This document shows positions 1-7,298 of a stretch of DNA of 17,887 nt, in pieces. A program made the position numbers and the translations under genes. This stretch comes from an uncultured Collinsella sp. (GTDB taxonomy: Bacteria > Actinomycetota > Coriobacteriia > Coriobacteriales > Coriobacteriaceae), in the NCBI GenBank assembly GCA_902497025.1, contig CABVDJ010000038.1, forward strand, positions 1 through 17,887. Direction: 5' to 3'. Under the pieces are notes generated by a model that was not told the DNA's origin, searched no databases, and saw nothing but the letters and a program-made list of their open reading frames with translations. The stretch's first letter is position 1, and each line of letters opens with the position of its first letter.

Positions 1-1392
1 GCCCGCCATATCGCCATCGGGCGTAAAGCCGTCCACGCGCGCCACCACGAGCACGCGGCAGGTATCGGCAAGCTCGGCGACACGGTTCTCGACCTGGGCA
101 AACGCACGATCAGAGAGCACAAACTGCGCCGCACCCATCACATAGGAGCCCTGCGCAAACGACGCGCCGCTCCACTTTTTGGAGGACGAGAACGGAATGA
201 CCGACAGCGGCTCAGACACCTCGACCGGGCGATCGGCGTAATAGTTGAGCAGCGCCTGGCAGGTCTCGTTGGCATCGGCCGAAGTCGCACGCGCCACGTT
301 AGCCAGCGCAAAATCGAGCACCGTGGTATCGACGGGAACGGCGGCGTCGCTCTCCCCCGCACCCATACCCTCGACCGGCAGCGGATACGTGCCCTCGACC
401 TCCATACGACCCGAGGTAATGGTACCCGTCTTGTCCAGGCACAGCACGTCGACGCGCGCGAGCGTCTCGATGCAGTAGAGCTGCTGCGCCAGCACCTTGC
501 GGCGGGCCAGGCGCACCGTGGCGATGGCGAGCACCGACGAGGTCAGCAGCACCAGGCCTTGCGGGATCATGCCCAGCAGGGCGCCCACTGTGGACAGCAG
601 CGCCGACGAAGGCACATGGCCAGCCAACAGCTCGGAGAAGCACCACGAAAGCGCGCTATCGCCTGGGGTTCCCGCGGCATCCCACAGCTCGCTCACACTC
701 GAGGCAAACAACGCCAAACCGAGCGGGATCATGATGATGCTCGCAAAGCGCACGATGGCGTTAAGCGCGTTCATGATCTCGGAATTGACCTTTTTGACGT
801 ACTTGGCCTCGTTATTAATTTTGGCCACGTAGTTGTCGGCGCCGACATGGATCACGCGGGCGCGCAGCAGGCCCGAGTCGATAAAACTGCCGCTCATGAG
901 CTCGGAACCGGGCTGTTTCTTAATAAGGTCGCTCTCGCCCGTCAGCAGGCTCTCGTTCACGAGCGCCTCGCCCGAAACCACCACGGCGTCAGCGGGAATC
1001 TGGTCGCCACGCCCCAGGCGGATGATGTCGTCGAGCACGATCTGATCCAGGTCGAGCTCAACCTCGGAGCCGTCGCGCACCGCGATGGCCTTCTTGGAGG
1101 TCAGCAGCGTGAGCTTATCGACCATCTTCTTGGAACGCATGGACTGAATGACGCCAATAGCGGTATTGAGGAACACCACGAACAGGAACGTCAGATTCTT
1201 AAACGAACCGGTCAAAATGACCAGGAACGCCAAGATCACGTTGATCAAATTGAACAGCGTGCAGAGGTTCTCGATGATGAGCTCTTTGACCGACTTGGTC
1301 TTGAGCTCCATGTTGCGGTTGATCTTACCGGCGGCGATGCGCTCCTCGACCTCGGCGGTCGAGAGTCCGCGCTCGATATCCGTTGCTGCCAT
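1..1392 (-). CDS. CtpE-like P-type cation-transporting ATPase, 3'-truncated by window edge
   Basis: The 464 N-terminal codons of a P-type ATPase are present; the nucleotide-binding remainder and the C-terminal membrane helices lie beyond base 1. Visible in order: a short cytosolic N-terminus, a hydrophobic M1-M2 pair (about residues 40-82), an actuator domain with TGES at 151-154, an M3-M4 pair (about 211-295), and the phosphorylation motif DKTGT with Asp320. The order and the phrase ETLARVDVLCLDKTGT match the CtpE-like group, whose mycobacterial member is linked to calcium uptake; calcium specificity here is inference. The M4 motif reads PQGL (277-280), where calcium pumps typically have PEGL. 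The start at 1392 follows a weak GGGA; an in-frame ATG at 1404 and GTG at 1407 are alternatives. It lies directly downstream of the tRNA-Arg terminator with no clear promoter of its own. Confidence 0.9.
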   Translation of the reverse strand, partial: MAATDIERGLSTAEVEERIAAGKINRNMELKTKSVKELIIENLCTLFNLINVILAFLVILTGSFKNLTFLFVVFLNTAIGVIQSMRSKKMVDKLTLLTSKKAIAVRDGSEVELDLDQIVLDDIIRLGRGDQIPADAVVVSGEALVNESLLTGESDLIKKQPGSELMSGSFIDSGLLRARVIHVGADNYVAKINNEAKYVKKVNSEIMNALNAIVRFASIIMIPLGLALFASSVSELWDAAGTPGDSALSWCFSELLAGHVPSSALLSTVGALLGMIPQGLVLLTSSVLAIATVRLARRKVLAQQLYCIETLARVDVLCLDKTGTITSGRMEVEGTYPLPVEGMGAGESDAAVPVDTTVLDFALANVARATSADANETCQALLNYYADRPVEVSEPLSVIPFSSSKKWSGASFAQGSYVMGAAQFVLSDRAFAQVENRVAELADTCRVLVVARVDGFTPDGDMAG

Positions 1393-1422
1393 ACCACGTC
1401 CCATCACGTCACGTCGGTATAA

Positions 1423-1456
1423 GAAAAACCGCCCGGACCATGCGAGGTTCGGACGG
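1423..1456 (-). terminator. Intrinsic terminator of tRNA-Arg(CCG)
   Basis: Read on the minus strand, the arm at 1456-1446 pairs with 1439-1429: 11 positions with one mismatch and one G-U, loop of about 6 nt. Five T (1428-1424) follow directly. It sits just after the encoded CCA of the tRNA and about 30 nt before the start of the P-type ATPase. Confidence 0.8.
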
Positions 1457-1468
1457 TCTTACGTTCGA

Positions 1469-1545
1469 TGGTGCCCCATGTTGGATTCGAACCAACGGCC
1501 TTCTGCTCCGGAGGCAGACGCTCTAATCCCCTGAGCTAATAGGGC
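1469..1545 (-). tRNA. tRNA-Arg, anticodon CCG, CCA encoded
   Basis: On the minus strand a complete cloverleaf can be folded. The acceptor arm GCCCTAT pairs with ATGGGGC (one G-U). The D-arm is closed by GCTC/GAGC. The anticodon stem TCTGC/GCAGA encloses the loop CTCCGGA, giving anticodon CCG (reads CGG). The T-arm is GTTGG-TTCGAAT-CCAAC. The discriminator A at 1472 is followed by a genomically encoded CCA (1471-1469). It has its own promoter upstream and terminator downstream. Confidence 0.95.
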
Positions 1546-1556
1546 CAACGGTTGGC

Positions 1557-1586
1557 ATTATACCCAAGTGCACCACGGGCTATCAA
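1557..1586 (-). promoter_or_regulatory. Sigma-70-type promoter of tRNA-Arg(CCG)
   Basis: On the minus strand, TTGATA (1586-1581) and TATAAT (1562-1557) are separated by 18 nt. The -10 box is perfect and the -35 box matches five of six consensus bases. The expected start point falls about 5 nt upstream of the mature tRNA 5' end at 1545. Confidence 0.8.
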
Positions 1587-1639
1587 AATAAAAGAAAAAG
1601 CTTTGCAATTCCGGGGAAGACGCGGCGCAACGGCTCACT

Positions 1640-1668
1640 TTAGAAGGCAAAAGCGAATCAGATAGTAT
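1640..1668 (+). promoter_or_regulatory. Candidate promoter of the aromatic operon
   Basis: TTAGAA (1640-1645) and TAGTAT (1663-1668) are 17 nt apart; the -10 overlaps TATAAA at 1666-1671. The -35 box is weak (three of six). If used, transcription would begin near 1675-1677, almost exactly on the ATG of the short leader frame at 1677. This is the best candidate seen in the 200 nt upstream of aroF, but other start points cannot be excluded. Confidence 0.35.
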
Positions 1669-1676
1669 AAACTCTC

Positions 1677-1739
1677 ATGCACCATATATACACGGCTCGC
1701 GATGCGGGCCGTTTTTGCAAGGGTTATCCATCGAGGTGA
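1677..1739 (+). CDS. Possible 20-residue leader peptide upstream of aroF
   Basis: An ATG at 1677 opens a 20-codon frame ending with TGA at 1737-1739, ten bases before the aroF ATG. It has no Shine-Dalgarno sequence, but the candidate -10 box places a transcription start at or next to the ATG, as in leaderless actinobacterial messages. The peptide holds two Tyr codons (1689-1691 and 1725-1727) and one Phe codon (1713-1715), and no Trp. The first Tyr codon abuts the 5' arm of the hairpin at 1692, and the stop overlaps the aroF AGGTGA ribosome binding site. This layout would fit attenuation or translational coupling, but a frame this short could be chance. No homology is claimed. Confidence 0.25.
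   Translation: MHHIYTARDAGRFCKGYPSR
1692..1716 (+). terminator. Terminator-like hairpin in the aroF leader (candidate attenuator)
   Basis: ACGGCTCGC (1692-1700) pairs along nine positions with GCGGGCCGT (1704-1712), with one G-U and a 3-nt GAT loop, followed by five T (1712-1716). No plus-strand gene lies upstream that would need a terminator, so the hairpin sits in the 5' leader of aroF. Its position within the short open frame suggests control of operon read-through. No alternative antiterminator pairing was found by eye. Confidence 0.5.
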
Positions 1740-1749
1740 GAGGCACACC

Positions 1750-2772
1750 ATGATTGCAATTTTAAAGCAGAGCGCCAGCGACGAGGCCGTCAGCCATATC
1801 GTCAGCTGGATTGAGAAAAAGGGCCTGAAGACCGACGTCTCGCGCGGCGAGAACGAGACGATCATCGGCCTGGTGGGCGATACGACCAAGATCGACCCAT
1901 TCCTGCTCGAGTCCATGGACGTCGTCGAGCGCGTGCAGCGCGTCTCCGAGCCGTTCAAGCGCGCCAACCGCAAGTTCCACCCCGAGGACTCCGTCATCGA
2001 CTGCGGCCACGGCGTCAAGATCGGCGGCGACCAGTTCCAAGTCATCGCCGGCCCCTGCTCCGTCGAGGGCGAGAACCTCATTCGCATCGCACGCCGCGTA
2101 AAGGCCGCCGGTGCCACGATGCTGCGCGGCGGTGCCTACAAACCCCGCACCTCCCCCTACGCCTACCAGGGCATGGGCCCCGCCGGCCTCGACCTGCTGT
2201 GCGAGGCGTCTGCCGAGCTCGACATGCCGATTGTCACCGAGATCATGGACCCACGCGACGTGCAGGTCTTCTTGGACAAGAAGATTGACGTCATGCAGAT
2301 CGGCGCCCGCAACGCCCAGAACTTCCCCCTGCTCAAGGAGGTCGGCAAGACCCAGACCCCGATTCTGCTCAAGCGCGGCATGTCCGGCACGATCGATGAG
2401 CTGCTCATGGCAGCCGAGTACATCATGAGCGAGGGCAACGACAACGTCATCCTGTGCGAGCGCGGCATCCGCACCTTCGAGACCCGCACCCGCAACACCT
2501 TCGACCTCAACGCCGTACCGGTGCTGCACCACCTGTCGCACCTGCCCGTCGTTGCCGACCCCAGCCACGCCACCGGCTACACCCGCTACGTTGAGCCCAT
2601 GGCACTCGCCGCGACCGCCTGCGGCGCCAACGGCCTGGAGATTGAGGTCCACGACGAGCCGAGCCGCGCTTGGTCCGACGGCGCCCAGGCCCTCACCCCC
2701 GACCAGTTCGACGACACCATGCGTCGCATTCGCGCCATTCGCGAGGTCGTCTGCCAAGAGACCATGGAGTAG
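1750..2772 (+). CDS. aroF: 3-deoxy-7-phosphoheptulonate (DAHP) synthase, type I-beta with N-terminal regulatory domain
   Basis: It condenses phosphoenolpyruvate and erythrose 4-phosphate to DAHP, the committed step of the shikimate pathway, in the cytosol. The protein has 340 residues. An N-terminal ferredoxin-like, ACT-related segment (about 1-70) is followed by a TIM barrel with GPCSVE at 101-106, RGGAYKPRTSP at 126-136, LLKRG at 206-210 and DPSHATG at 270-276. Predicted metal ligands are Cys103, His273, Glu299 and Asp310, aligned with the Thermotoga maritima enzyme, whose N-terminal domain mediates feedback inhibition by Tyr or Phe. The start at 1750 was chosen because AGGTGA (1734-1739) lies 10 nt upstream; an in-frame ATG at 1702 lies inside the leader hairpin. 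It is the first gene of the operon, two bases before tyrA. Confidence 0.97.
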   Translation: MIAILKQSASDEAVSHIVSWIEKKGLKTDVSRGENETIIGLVGDTTKIDPFLLESMDVVERVQRVSEPFKRANRKFHPEDSVIDCGHGVKIGGDQFQVIAGPCSVEGENLIRIARRVKAAGATMLRGGAYKPRTSPYAYQGMGPAGLDLLCEASAELDMPIVTEIMDPRDVQVFLDKKIDVMQIGARNAQNFPLLKEVGKTQTPILLKRGMSGTIDELLMAAEYIMSEGNDNVILCERGIRTFETRTRNTFDLNAVPVLHHLSHLPVVADPSHATGYTRYVEPMALAATACGANGLEIEVHDEPSRAWSDGAQALTPDQFDDTMRRIRAIREVVCQETME

Positions 2773-2774
2773 CA

Positions 2775-3689
2775 ATGGGCACGGTGAGAAACGCACGCGT
2801 TAACCAGGGCGGCCCCAAGTGCGCCGGCATTGTGGGCCTGGGCCTCATCGGCGGCAGCTTTGCCCGCGGCTATGCGCAGGCGGGCGTCCGCGTGCTGGCC
2901 TGGGACCCCGACGAAGACGTCATGACGGCCGCCAGCATGGGCACCGTTGCCGGCGAGCTCAACGACGAGACGCTCGGCGAGTGCGACATCATCGTCCTTG
3001 CCTGCTACCCCGAGGCATGCATCGAGTGGCTCGAGGCGCACGCGCAGGCGCTCGCCGACGCCACCGATACCGAGGCCATCATGGGCCCCGTGGTGATCGA
3101 CACCGTGGGCGTCAAGGGCATTGTGTGCGAGCGCGCCTTTGAGCTCGCCCGCGAGCACGGCTTCTACTTTGTGGGCGCGCACCCCATGGCGGGCACGCAG
3201 TTCTCGGGCTACGCGCACTCCCGCGCCGACCTGTTCCAGGGTGCGCCGCTGGTGCTCGTGCCGCCCGCGGTGGACGATGCACTTAAGCTGGAGCTCTTGG
3301 GCCAGGTGCGCGAGATGGTGCGTCCCCTGGGCTTTGGCAAGTTCAGCGTGACCAGCGCCGCCGAGCACGACCGCGTCATCGCCTTTACGAGCCAGCTCGC
3401 GCACGTCGTCTCCAACGCCTATGTTAAGAGCCCGACCGCCCAGGTCCACCACGGCTTTTCGGCCGGCAGCTACCGCGACCTCACCCGTGTGGCGCACCTC
3501 AACCCGCAGATGTGGTCCGAGCTCATGATCGACGACGCCGACGCGCTCGCCTTCGAGATCGATCATCTCATCGACTCGCTTAGCGCCTACAGCCGCGCGC
3601 TCAAGGACCGCGACCAGCGCTATCTGGAAAACCTCCTTGCCGAGGGCGACCGCATCAAGCGCGCGCTCGACGACGAGGCATCCCACTAG
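2775..3689 (+). CDS. tyrA: Prephenate dehydrogenase
   Basis: It oxidatively decarboxylates prephenate to 4-hydroxyphenylpyruvate, the tyrosine precursor. The 304-residue protein has a Rossmann motif GLGLIGGS at 21-28 and an acidic residue Asp44 at the end of the second strand, which favours NAD+ over NADP+ (inference). It also has HPMAG at 136-140 and SQLAHVVSNA at 206-215; His136 and His210 match catalytic or substrate-binding histidines of the family. The all-helical C-terminal domain carries SYRDLTRVA. There is no chorismate mutase domain and no C-terminal ACT domain, so feedback by Tyr would need another mechanism. The start at 2775 lies two bases after the aroF stop, with GGAG at 2766-2769 inside the end of aroF, which implies translational coupling. 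Confidence 0.95.
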   Translation: MGTVRNARVNQGGPKCAGIVGLGLIGGSFARGYAQAGVRVLAWDPDEDVMTAASMGTVAGELNDETLGECDIIVLACYPEACIEWLEAHAQALADATDTEAIMGPVVIDTVGVKGIVCERAFELAREHGFYFVGAHPMAGTQFSGYAHSRADLFQGAPLVLVPPAVDDALKLELLGQVREMVRPLGFGKFSVTSAAEHDRVIAFTSQLAHVVSNAYVKSPTAQVHHGFSAGSYRDLTRVAHLNPQMWSELMIDDADALAFEIDHLIDSLSAYSRALKDRDQRYLENLLAEGDRIKRALDDEASH

Positions 3690-3725
3690 ACCACCCATCA
3701 CGCCAGGTCGAAAGGACCGAAGCTT

Positions 3726-4832
3726 ATGGCGATTACCATCGATATCGATACCGCACGCCCCTACCAGGTGCATGTGGGCACGTTTTTGCTGGAGCAGGCG
3801 GGCGAGCTTGTGCGCGCCACCGCCGGCGGCTCGCGCGCCGTCATCGTGACGGACACCAACGTGGGTCCGCTCTACCAGATGCCCGTTAAGAAGAGCCTGG
3901 AGACGGCGGGCTACGAGGTGAGTATCTGCACCTTCGAGGCCGGCGAGGCCCATAAGCGCGCCGAGACCTACGTTGCTATTCTGGAGTTTGTGGCCGAGCA
4001 CGAGCTTTCGCGCTCCGACGTGATCGTGGCGCTCGGCGGCGGCGTCGTAGGCGACGTGGCGGGTTTTGTGGCCGCCACCTACATGCGCGGCTGCAAGTTT
4101 GTGCAGATCCCCACGAGCCTGCTCGCCATGGTGGATTCGTCGGTGGGCGGCAAGACAGCTATCGACCTGGCAGCTGGAAAGAACCTCGCCGGCGCCTTTT
4201 GGCAACCGAGCGTGGTTATCGCCGACGTGGGGTGCCTGGCGACCCTTACGCCCGAGCAGTTCGCCGACGGCTGCGGCGAGGTCGTCAAGCACGCCGTAAT
4301 CGCCGATCCCGAGCTTTTCGACGAGCTGGAGAAGACCCCGCTCACGCTTGAGCTGCTGAACCGCGACGTGGCCCGCGTGGCGCTCATCATCGCCCGCAAT
4401 ATCGACATCAAGCGCGCCGTGGTCGTTGCCGACGAGCGCGAAACCAACCAGCGCAAGCTGCTCAACTTTGGACACAGCGCCGGACACGCCGTCGAGGCCT
4501 GCGAGCACTTTGAGCTCGGCCACGGCAACTGCGTGTCGATCGGCATGGGCATCATTACGCGCGCCGCGGCCCTGCATGGCGTTTGCGATGCTGCGCTGCC
4601 CGGTCGTATTGAGGAGCTCTGCGCCCGCCACGGCCTCAAGACCCGCTGCGATTTGGATGCCGGCGCCGTCTTTGCCGAGGCGCTCCACGACAAAAAGCGC
4701 GCAGGTGACACCATCGACCTGGTAATTCCGCACGACATTGGCCGTTGCAGCATCGACCGCACGCCGCTTTCCACCTTCCACGATTTGATTGCCGAGGGCC
4801 TCGGCCAGAAGGGAGACGCATCCGCATGTTAG
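3726..4832 (+). CDS. aroB: 3-dehydroquinate synthase
   Basis: It converts DAHP to 3-dehydroquinate using NAD+ and a divalent metal, the second shikimate step. The 368 residues contain the NAD-binding GGGVVGD at 104-110, VDSSVGGKTAID at 136-147 and GCGEVVKH at 182-189. Glu185, His250 (in NFGHSAGH) and His266 (in LGHGN) are placed as the metal ligands. The length is normal for the family. A 36-nt gap separates it from tyrA and holds AAAGGA as ribosome binding site. The last 7 nt overlap the start of aroA. Confidence 0.97.
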   Translation: MAITIDIDTARPYQVHVGTFLLEQAGELVRATAGGSRAVIVTDTNVGPLYQMPVKKSLETAGYEVSICTFEAGEAHKRAETYVAILEFVAEHELSRSDVIVALGGGVVGDVAGFVAATYMRGCKFVQIPTSLLAMVDSSVGGKTAIDLAAGKNLAGAFWQPSVVIADVGCLATLTPEQFADGCGEVVKHAVIADPELFDELEKTPLTLELLNRDVARVALIIARNIDIKRAVVVADERETNQRKLLNFGHSAGHAVEACEHFELGHGNCVSIGMGIITRAAALHGVCDAALPGRIEELCARHGLKTRCDLDAGAVFAEALHDKKRAGDTIDLVIPHDIGRCSIDRTPLSTFHDLIAEGLGQKGDASAC

Positions 4833-6145
4833 CCCGCATCACCCCGTCCCCGCTCAAGGGCACCGTTCCCGCCATCGCGTCCAAATCGATGGCGCATCGC
4901 CTCATCATCTGCGCCGCGCTTGCCAACGGCGAGACGCACGTTACCTGCAACACCACCTGCGCCGATATCGAGGCCACGGTACGCTGCCTCACGGCGCTCG
5001 GCGCCCGCATCGAAACCGTCGAGGACGGCTTCCAGGTCCACCCCACCATGAAGAGCGTTGAATTTGGCCTGCTCAAGGCCCTTGCCGGCGGCACGCTCGA
5101 CTGCGGCGAGAGTGGCTCCACGCTGCGCTTCATGCTGCCTGTCGCCTGCGCGCTGGGTGCGGAGGCCACCTTTGTGGGCCAGGGCCGCCTGGGCGCCCGT
5201 CCGCTCTCCCCGCTCTCGGACGAGATCATCGCCGCCGGTTGCGACCTGCAGGGCCTGGGCGGTTTTCCGCTCAAGACGAGCGGCCGCATGCGCCCGGGCA
5301 CCTTTGTGCTTCCGGGCAACGTGAGCTCGCAGTATATCTCCGGCCTGCTGCTGGCGGCCCCGCTTTTGGCCCAGCCCTCCTGCGTGCAGGTGACCGGCCT
5401 TATCGAAAGCCGCCCCTACATCAACCTGACGATCCAGGCCATGAAGGCCTTTGGCGTCGAGGTCAACGTAGAGCGCATTCCGGCCAAGGACGGTCAGCCC
5501 GAGGTCACGAACTTCCGCGTGAACAGCGGCTCGTACCGCACGCCCGGCAGCGTGGCTGTCGAGGGTGACTGGTCCAACGCCGCCTTTTGGCTGTGCGCCG
5601 GCGCCATCGGCTCCGACCCCATCACCGTCGAGGGCGTGTCGCTCAGCTCCGCGCAGGGCGACCGCAACGTGCTTGCCGCGCTCTCGCGCTTTGGCGCCCG
5701 CATCGTGCGCTCCACCAACGCTGCCACCGTGCAGTCCGACAAGCTCGCCGGCTTTGAGATGAGCGCGCACGACATCCCCGACCTGGTGCCCGTAATCTCG
5801 GCCGTGGCATCGTTGGCGCTGGGTCGCACGTTCATCCGCGATTGCGCCCGTCTGCGCATCAAGGAATCCGACCGTCTGGTCACCACCACCCGCGAGCTCA
5901 CCGCGCTGGGCGCGCAGGTGCGCATCGCCGGTGACGACCTCATCATCAAGGGCGTCGATGCCCTTACCGGCGGCGAGGTCGATTCGCACAACGACCATCG
6001 CATCGCCATGATGGCCGCCATCGCCGCGAGTCGCGCCACCGGCGAGGTCGTGATCCACGGCGCCGAGGCCGTCAACAAGTCCTATCCCGATTTCTTCGAC
6101 CACTACCGCCTGTTGGGCGGCAAGGTCACGCTCGAGGAGGAATAG
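4826..6145 (+). CDS. aroA: 3-phosphoshikimate 1-carboxyvinyltransferase (EPSP synthase)
   Basis: It transfers the enolpyruvyl group of PEP to shikimate 3-phosphate, the sixth step. The 439 residues show the two-domain fold signatures: SKSMAHR (19-25, Lys20 and Arg25), the glycine-rich loop ESGSTLRF (95-102), GARPL (123-127), SSQYISGLL (167-175), DIPDLVP (316-322, general-base region), RIKESDR (344-350) and DHRIAMM (390-396). The loop reads GESGS rather than the GNAGT of the enterobacterial enzyme, a variant seen in other Gram-positive lineages. The ATG at 4826 lies within the 3' end of aroB, with AGGGAGA at 4809-4815. Confidence 0.97.
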   Translation: MLARITPSPLKGTVPAIASKSMAHRLIICAALANGETHVTCNTTCADIEATVRCLTALGARIETVEDGFQVHPTMKSVEFGLLKALAGGTLDCGESGSTLRFMLPVACALGAEATFVGQGRLGARPLSPLSDEIIAAGCDLQGLGGFPLKTSGRMRPGTFVLPGNVSSQYISGLLLAAPLLAQPSCVQVTGLIESRPYINLTIQAMKAFGVEVNVERIPAKDGQPEVTNFRVNSGSYRTPGSVAVEGDWSNAAFWLCAGAIGSDPITVEGVSLSSAQGDRNVLAALSRFGARIVRSTNAATVQSDKLAGFEMSAHDIPDLVPVISAVASLALGRTFIRDCARLRIKESDRLVTTTRELTALGAQVRIAGDDLIIKGVDALTGGEVDSHNDHRIAMMAAIAASRATGEVVIHGAEAVNKSYPDFFDHYRLLGGKVTLEEE

Positions 6146-6146
6146 C

Positions 6147-7244
6147 ATGTCCTCGACCTTTGGCAACGTCTTGCACGTAAGCATCTTCGGCCAGTCGCAC
6201 TCCCCCGCTATCGGCTGCTCGCTCGATGGCATTCCGGCAGGTATCGCCGTTGACCTGGAGCAGCTGCAGGCCTTTTTGGACCGTCGCGCCCCCGGCCGTG
6301 ACGAGACCGCGAGCAAGCGCCGCGAGGCCGACGCCGCCCACATTATCGCCGGCATAGTTGATGGACACACCACGGGCGCGCCTATCGCCGCGATCATCGA
6401 GAACACCAACACGCGCTCCAAGGACTACTCCGAGCTACGCCGCAAGCCCCGCCCGGGCCATGCGGATTTCCCGGCACGCGTGAAGTACCACAACATGCAC
6501 GACGTCGCCGGCGGCGGACACTTCTCCGGCCGCCTGACAGCGCCCCTGTGCATCGCGGGCGGCATCGCGCTGCAGGCGCTCGAGGCCCGCGGCATTAACG
6601 TGATGGCGCACGTAGCGCAGATCGGCGGCATCTCCGATCCGCCCATGGACGACATGGTCTATCGCGAAGCCGACCGCAAGGCGATCCTTACCAACGACCT
6701 GCCGTGCATTGACGCCGCAGCTGCCGGTCGCATGCGCGAGGAGATCTTTGCCGCGCGCAACGAGCTCGACAGCATCGGCGGCATCGTGGAGTGCGGTATC
6801 TACGGCCTGCCCGCGGGCATCGGCGACCCCATGTTCGACGGCATCGAGAACCGCATCGCACAGATCGCGTTTGGGATTCCCGCCGTGAAGGGCGTGGAGT
6901 TTGGCATGGGCTTTGCCGTCGCCGCCATGCGCGGCAGCGAGAACAACGATCCGTATCGCATCGACACCGAGACCGGCCAGATCGAGGTCGAGTCCAACAA
7001 CGCCGGCGGCATCCTGGGCGGCATTTCAACCGGCGCGCCCGTCATGTGGCGCATGGCCGTAAAGCCCACGCCCTCCATTGGCCGCGAGCAGCAGACGGTG
7101 GACATGGACGCTATGGAAAATGCCGAGCTCTCGGTCCACGGCCGCCACGATCCCTGCATCGTCCCGCGCGCCGTCCCCGTAGCCGAAGCAGCCGCGGCGC
7201 TGGCCATCTGGGACGCCCTCCTAGAAGACGCCGCCCAACGCTAA
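6147..7244 (+). CDS. aroC: Chorismate synthase
   Basis: It eliminates phosphate from EPSP to give chorismate, using reduced FMN as cofactor; it ends the common pathway. The 365 residues hold GQSHSPAIG at 15-23 (GESHG in the classical signature, His18 retained), RPGHAD at 102-107 with His105, HFSGRLTA at 125-132 and the C-terminal GRHDPCIVPRA. The two histidines correspond to the catalytic pair of the family. The start is one base after the aroA stop, with GGAGG at 6136-6140 inside aroA. A 54-nt gap follows before pheA. Confidence 0.97.
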   Translation: MSSTFGNVLHVSIFGQSHSPAIGCSLDGIPAGIAVDLEQLQAFLDRRAPGRDETASKRREADAAHIIAGIVDGHTTGAPIAAIIENTNTRSKDYSELRRKPRPGHADFPARVKYHNMHDVAGGGHFSGRLTAPLCIAGGIALQALEARGINVMAHVAQIGGISDPPMDDMVYREADRKAILTNDLPCIDAAAAGRMREEIFAARNELDSIGGIVECGIYGLPAGIGDPMFDGIENRIAQIAFGIPAVKGVEFGMGFAVAAMRGSENNDPYRIDTETGQIEVESNNAGGILGGISTGAPVMWRMAVKPTPSIGREQQTVDMDAMENAELSVHGRHDPCIVPRAVPVAEAAAALAIWDALLEDAAQR

Positions 7245-7298
7245 AAATCTCCGGGAGCCAACCTCGGCCCCCACACCCACCCAGTGAAAGGGGTCCCT

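Noticed and set aside
559..1422. Long plus-strand open frame opposite the P-type ATPase
   Set aside because: It is antisense to a clearly conserved ATPase, has low-complexity His/Asp/Arg-rich content and no recognisable domain.
1702..1749. 16-residue N-terminal extension of AroF from an ATG at 1702
   Set aside because: That ATG lies in the loop of the leader hairpin with no ribosome binding site; AGGTGA at 1734 fits the ATG at 1750, and the resulting length matches the family.
1546..1749. T-box or other tRNA-binding riboswitch upstream of aroF
   Set aside because: No T-box antiterminator consensus (AGGGTGG-type) and no specifier stem was seen; the leader is also too short.
2670..2774. 35-residue N-terminal extension of TyrA from an in-frame start inside aroF
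   Set aside because: It would overlap aroF by about 100 nt and encode Arg/Pro/His-rich sequence; the ATG at 2775 is well placed after GGAG.
3709..3724. Small hairpin around the aroB ribosome binding site (GGTC/GACC)
   Set aside because: Only four base pairs; too weak to claim as a regulator.
2586..4781. 731-codon minus-strand open frame opposite tyrA and aroB
   Set aside because: Long antisense frames arise readily in high-GC coding DNA; the product is repetitive Ala/Gly/His/Val-rich sequence while tyrA and aroB carry all family motifs.
7245..7298. Possible terminator or promoter between aroC and pheA
   Set aside because: Only a weak 5-bp pairing with no T-tract, and no promoter-like hexamers; the gap holds just the pheA ribosome binding site.
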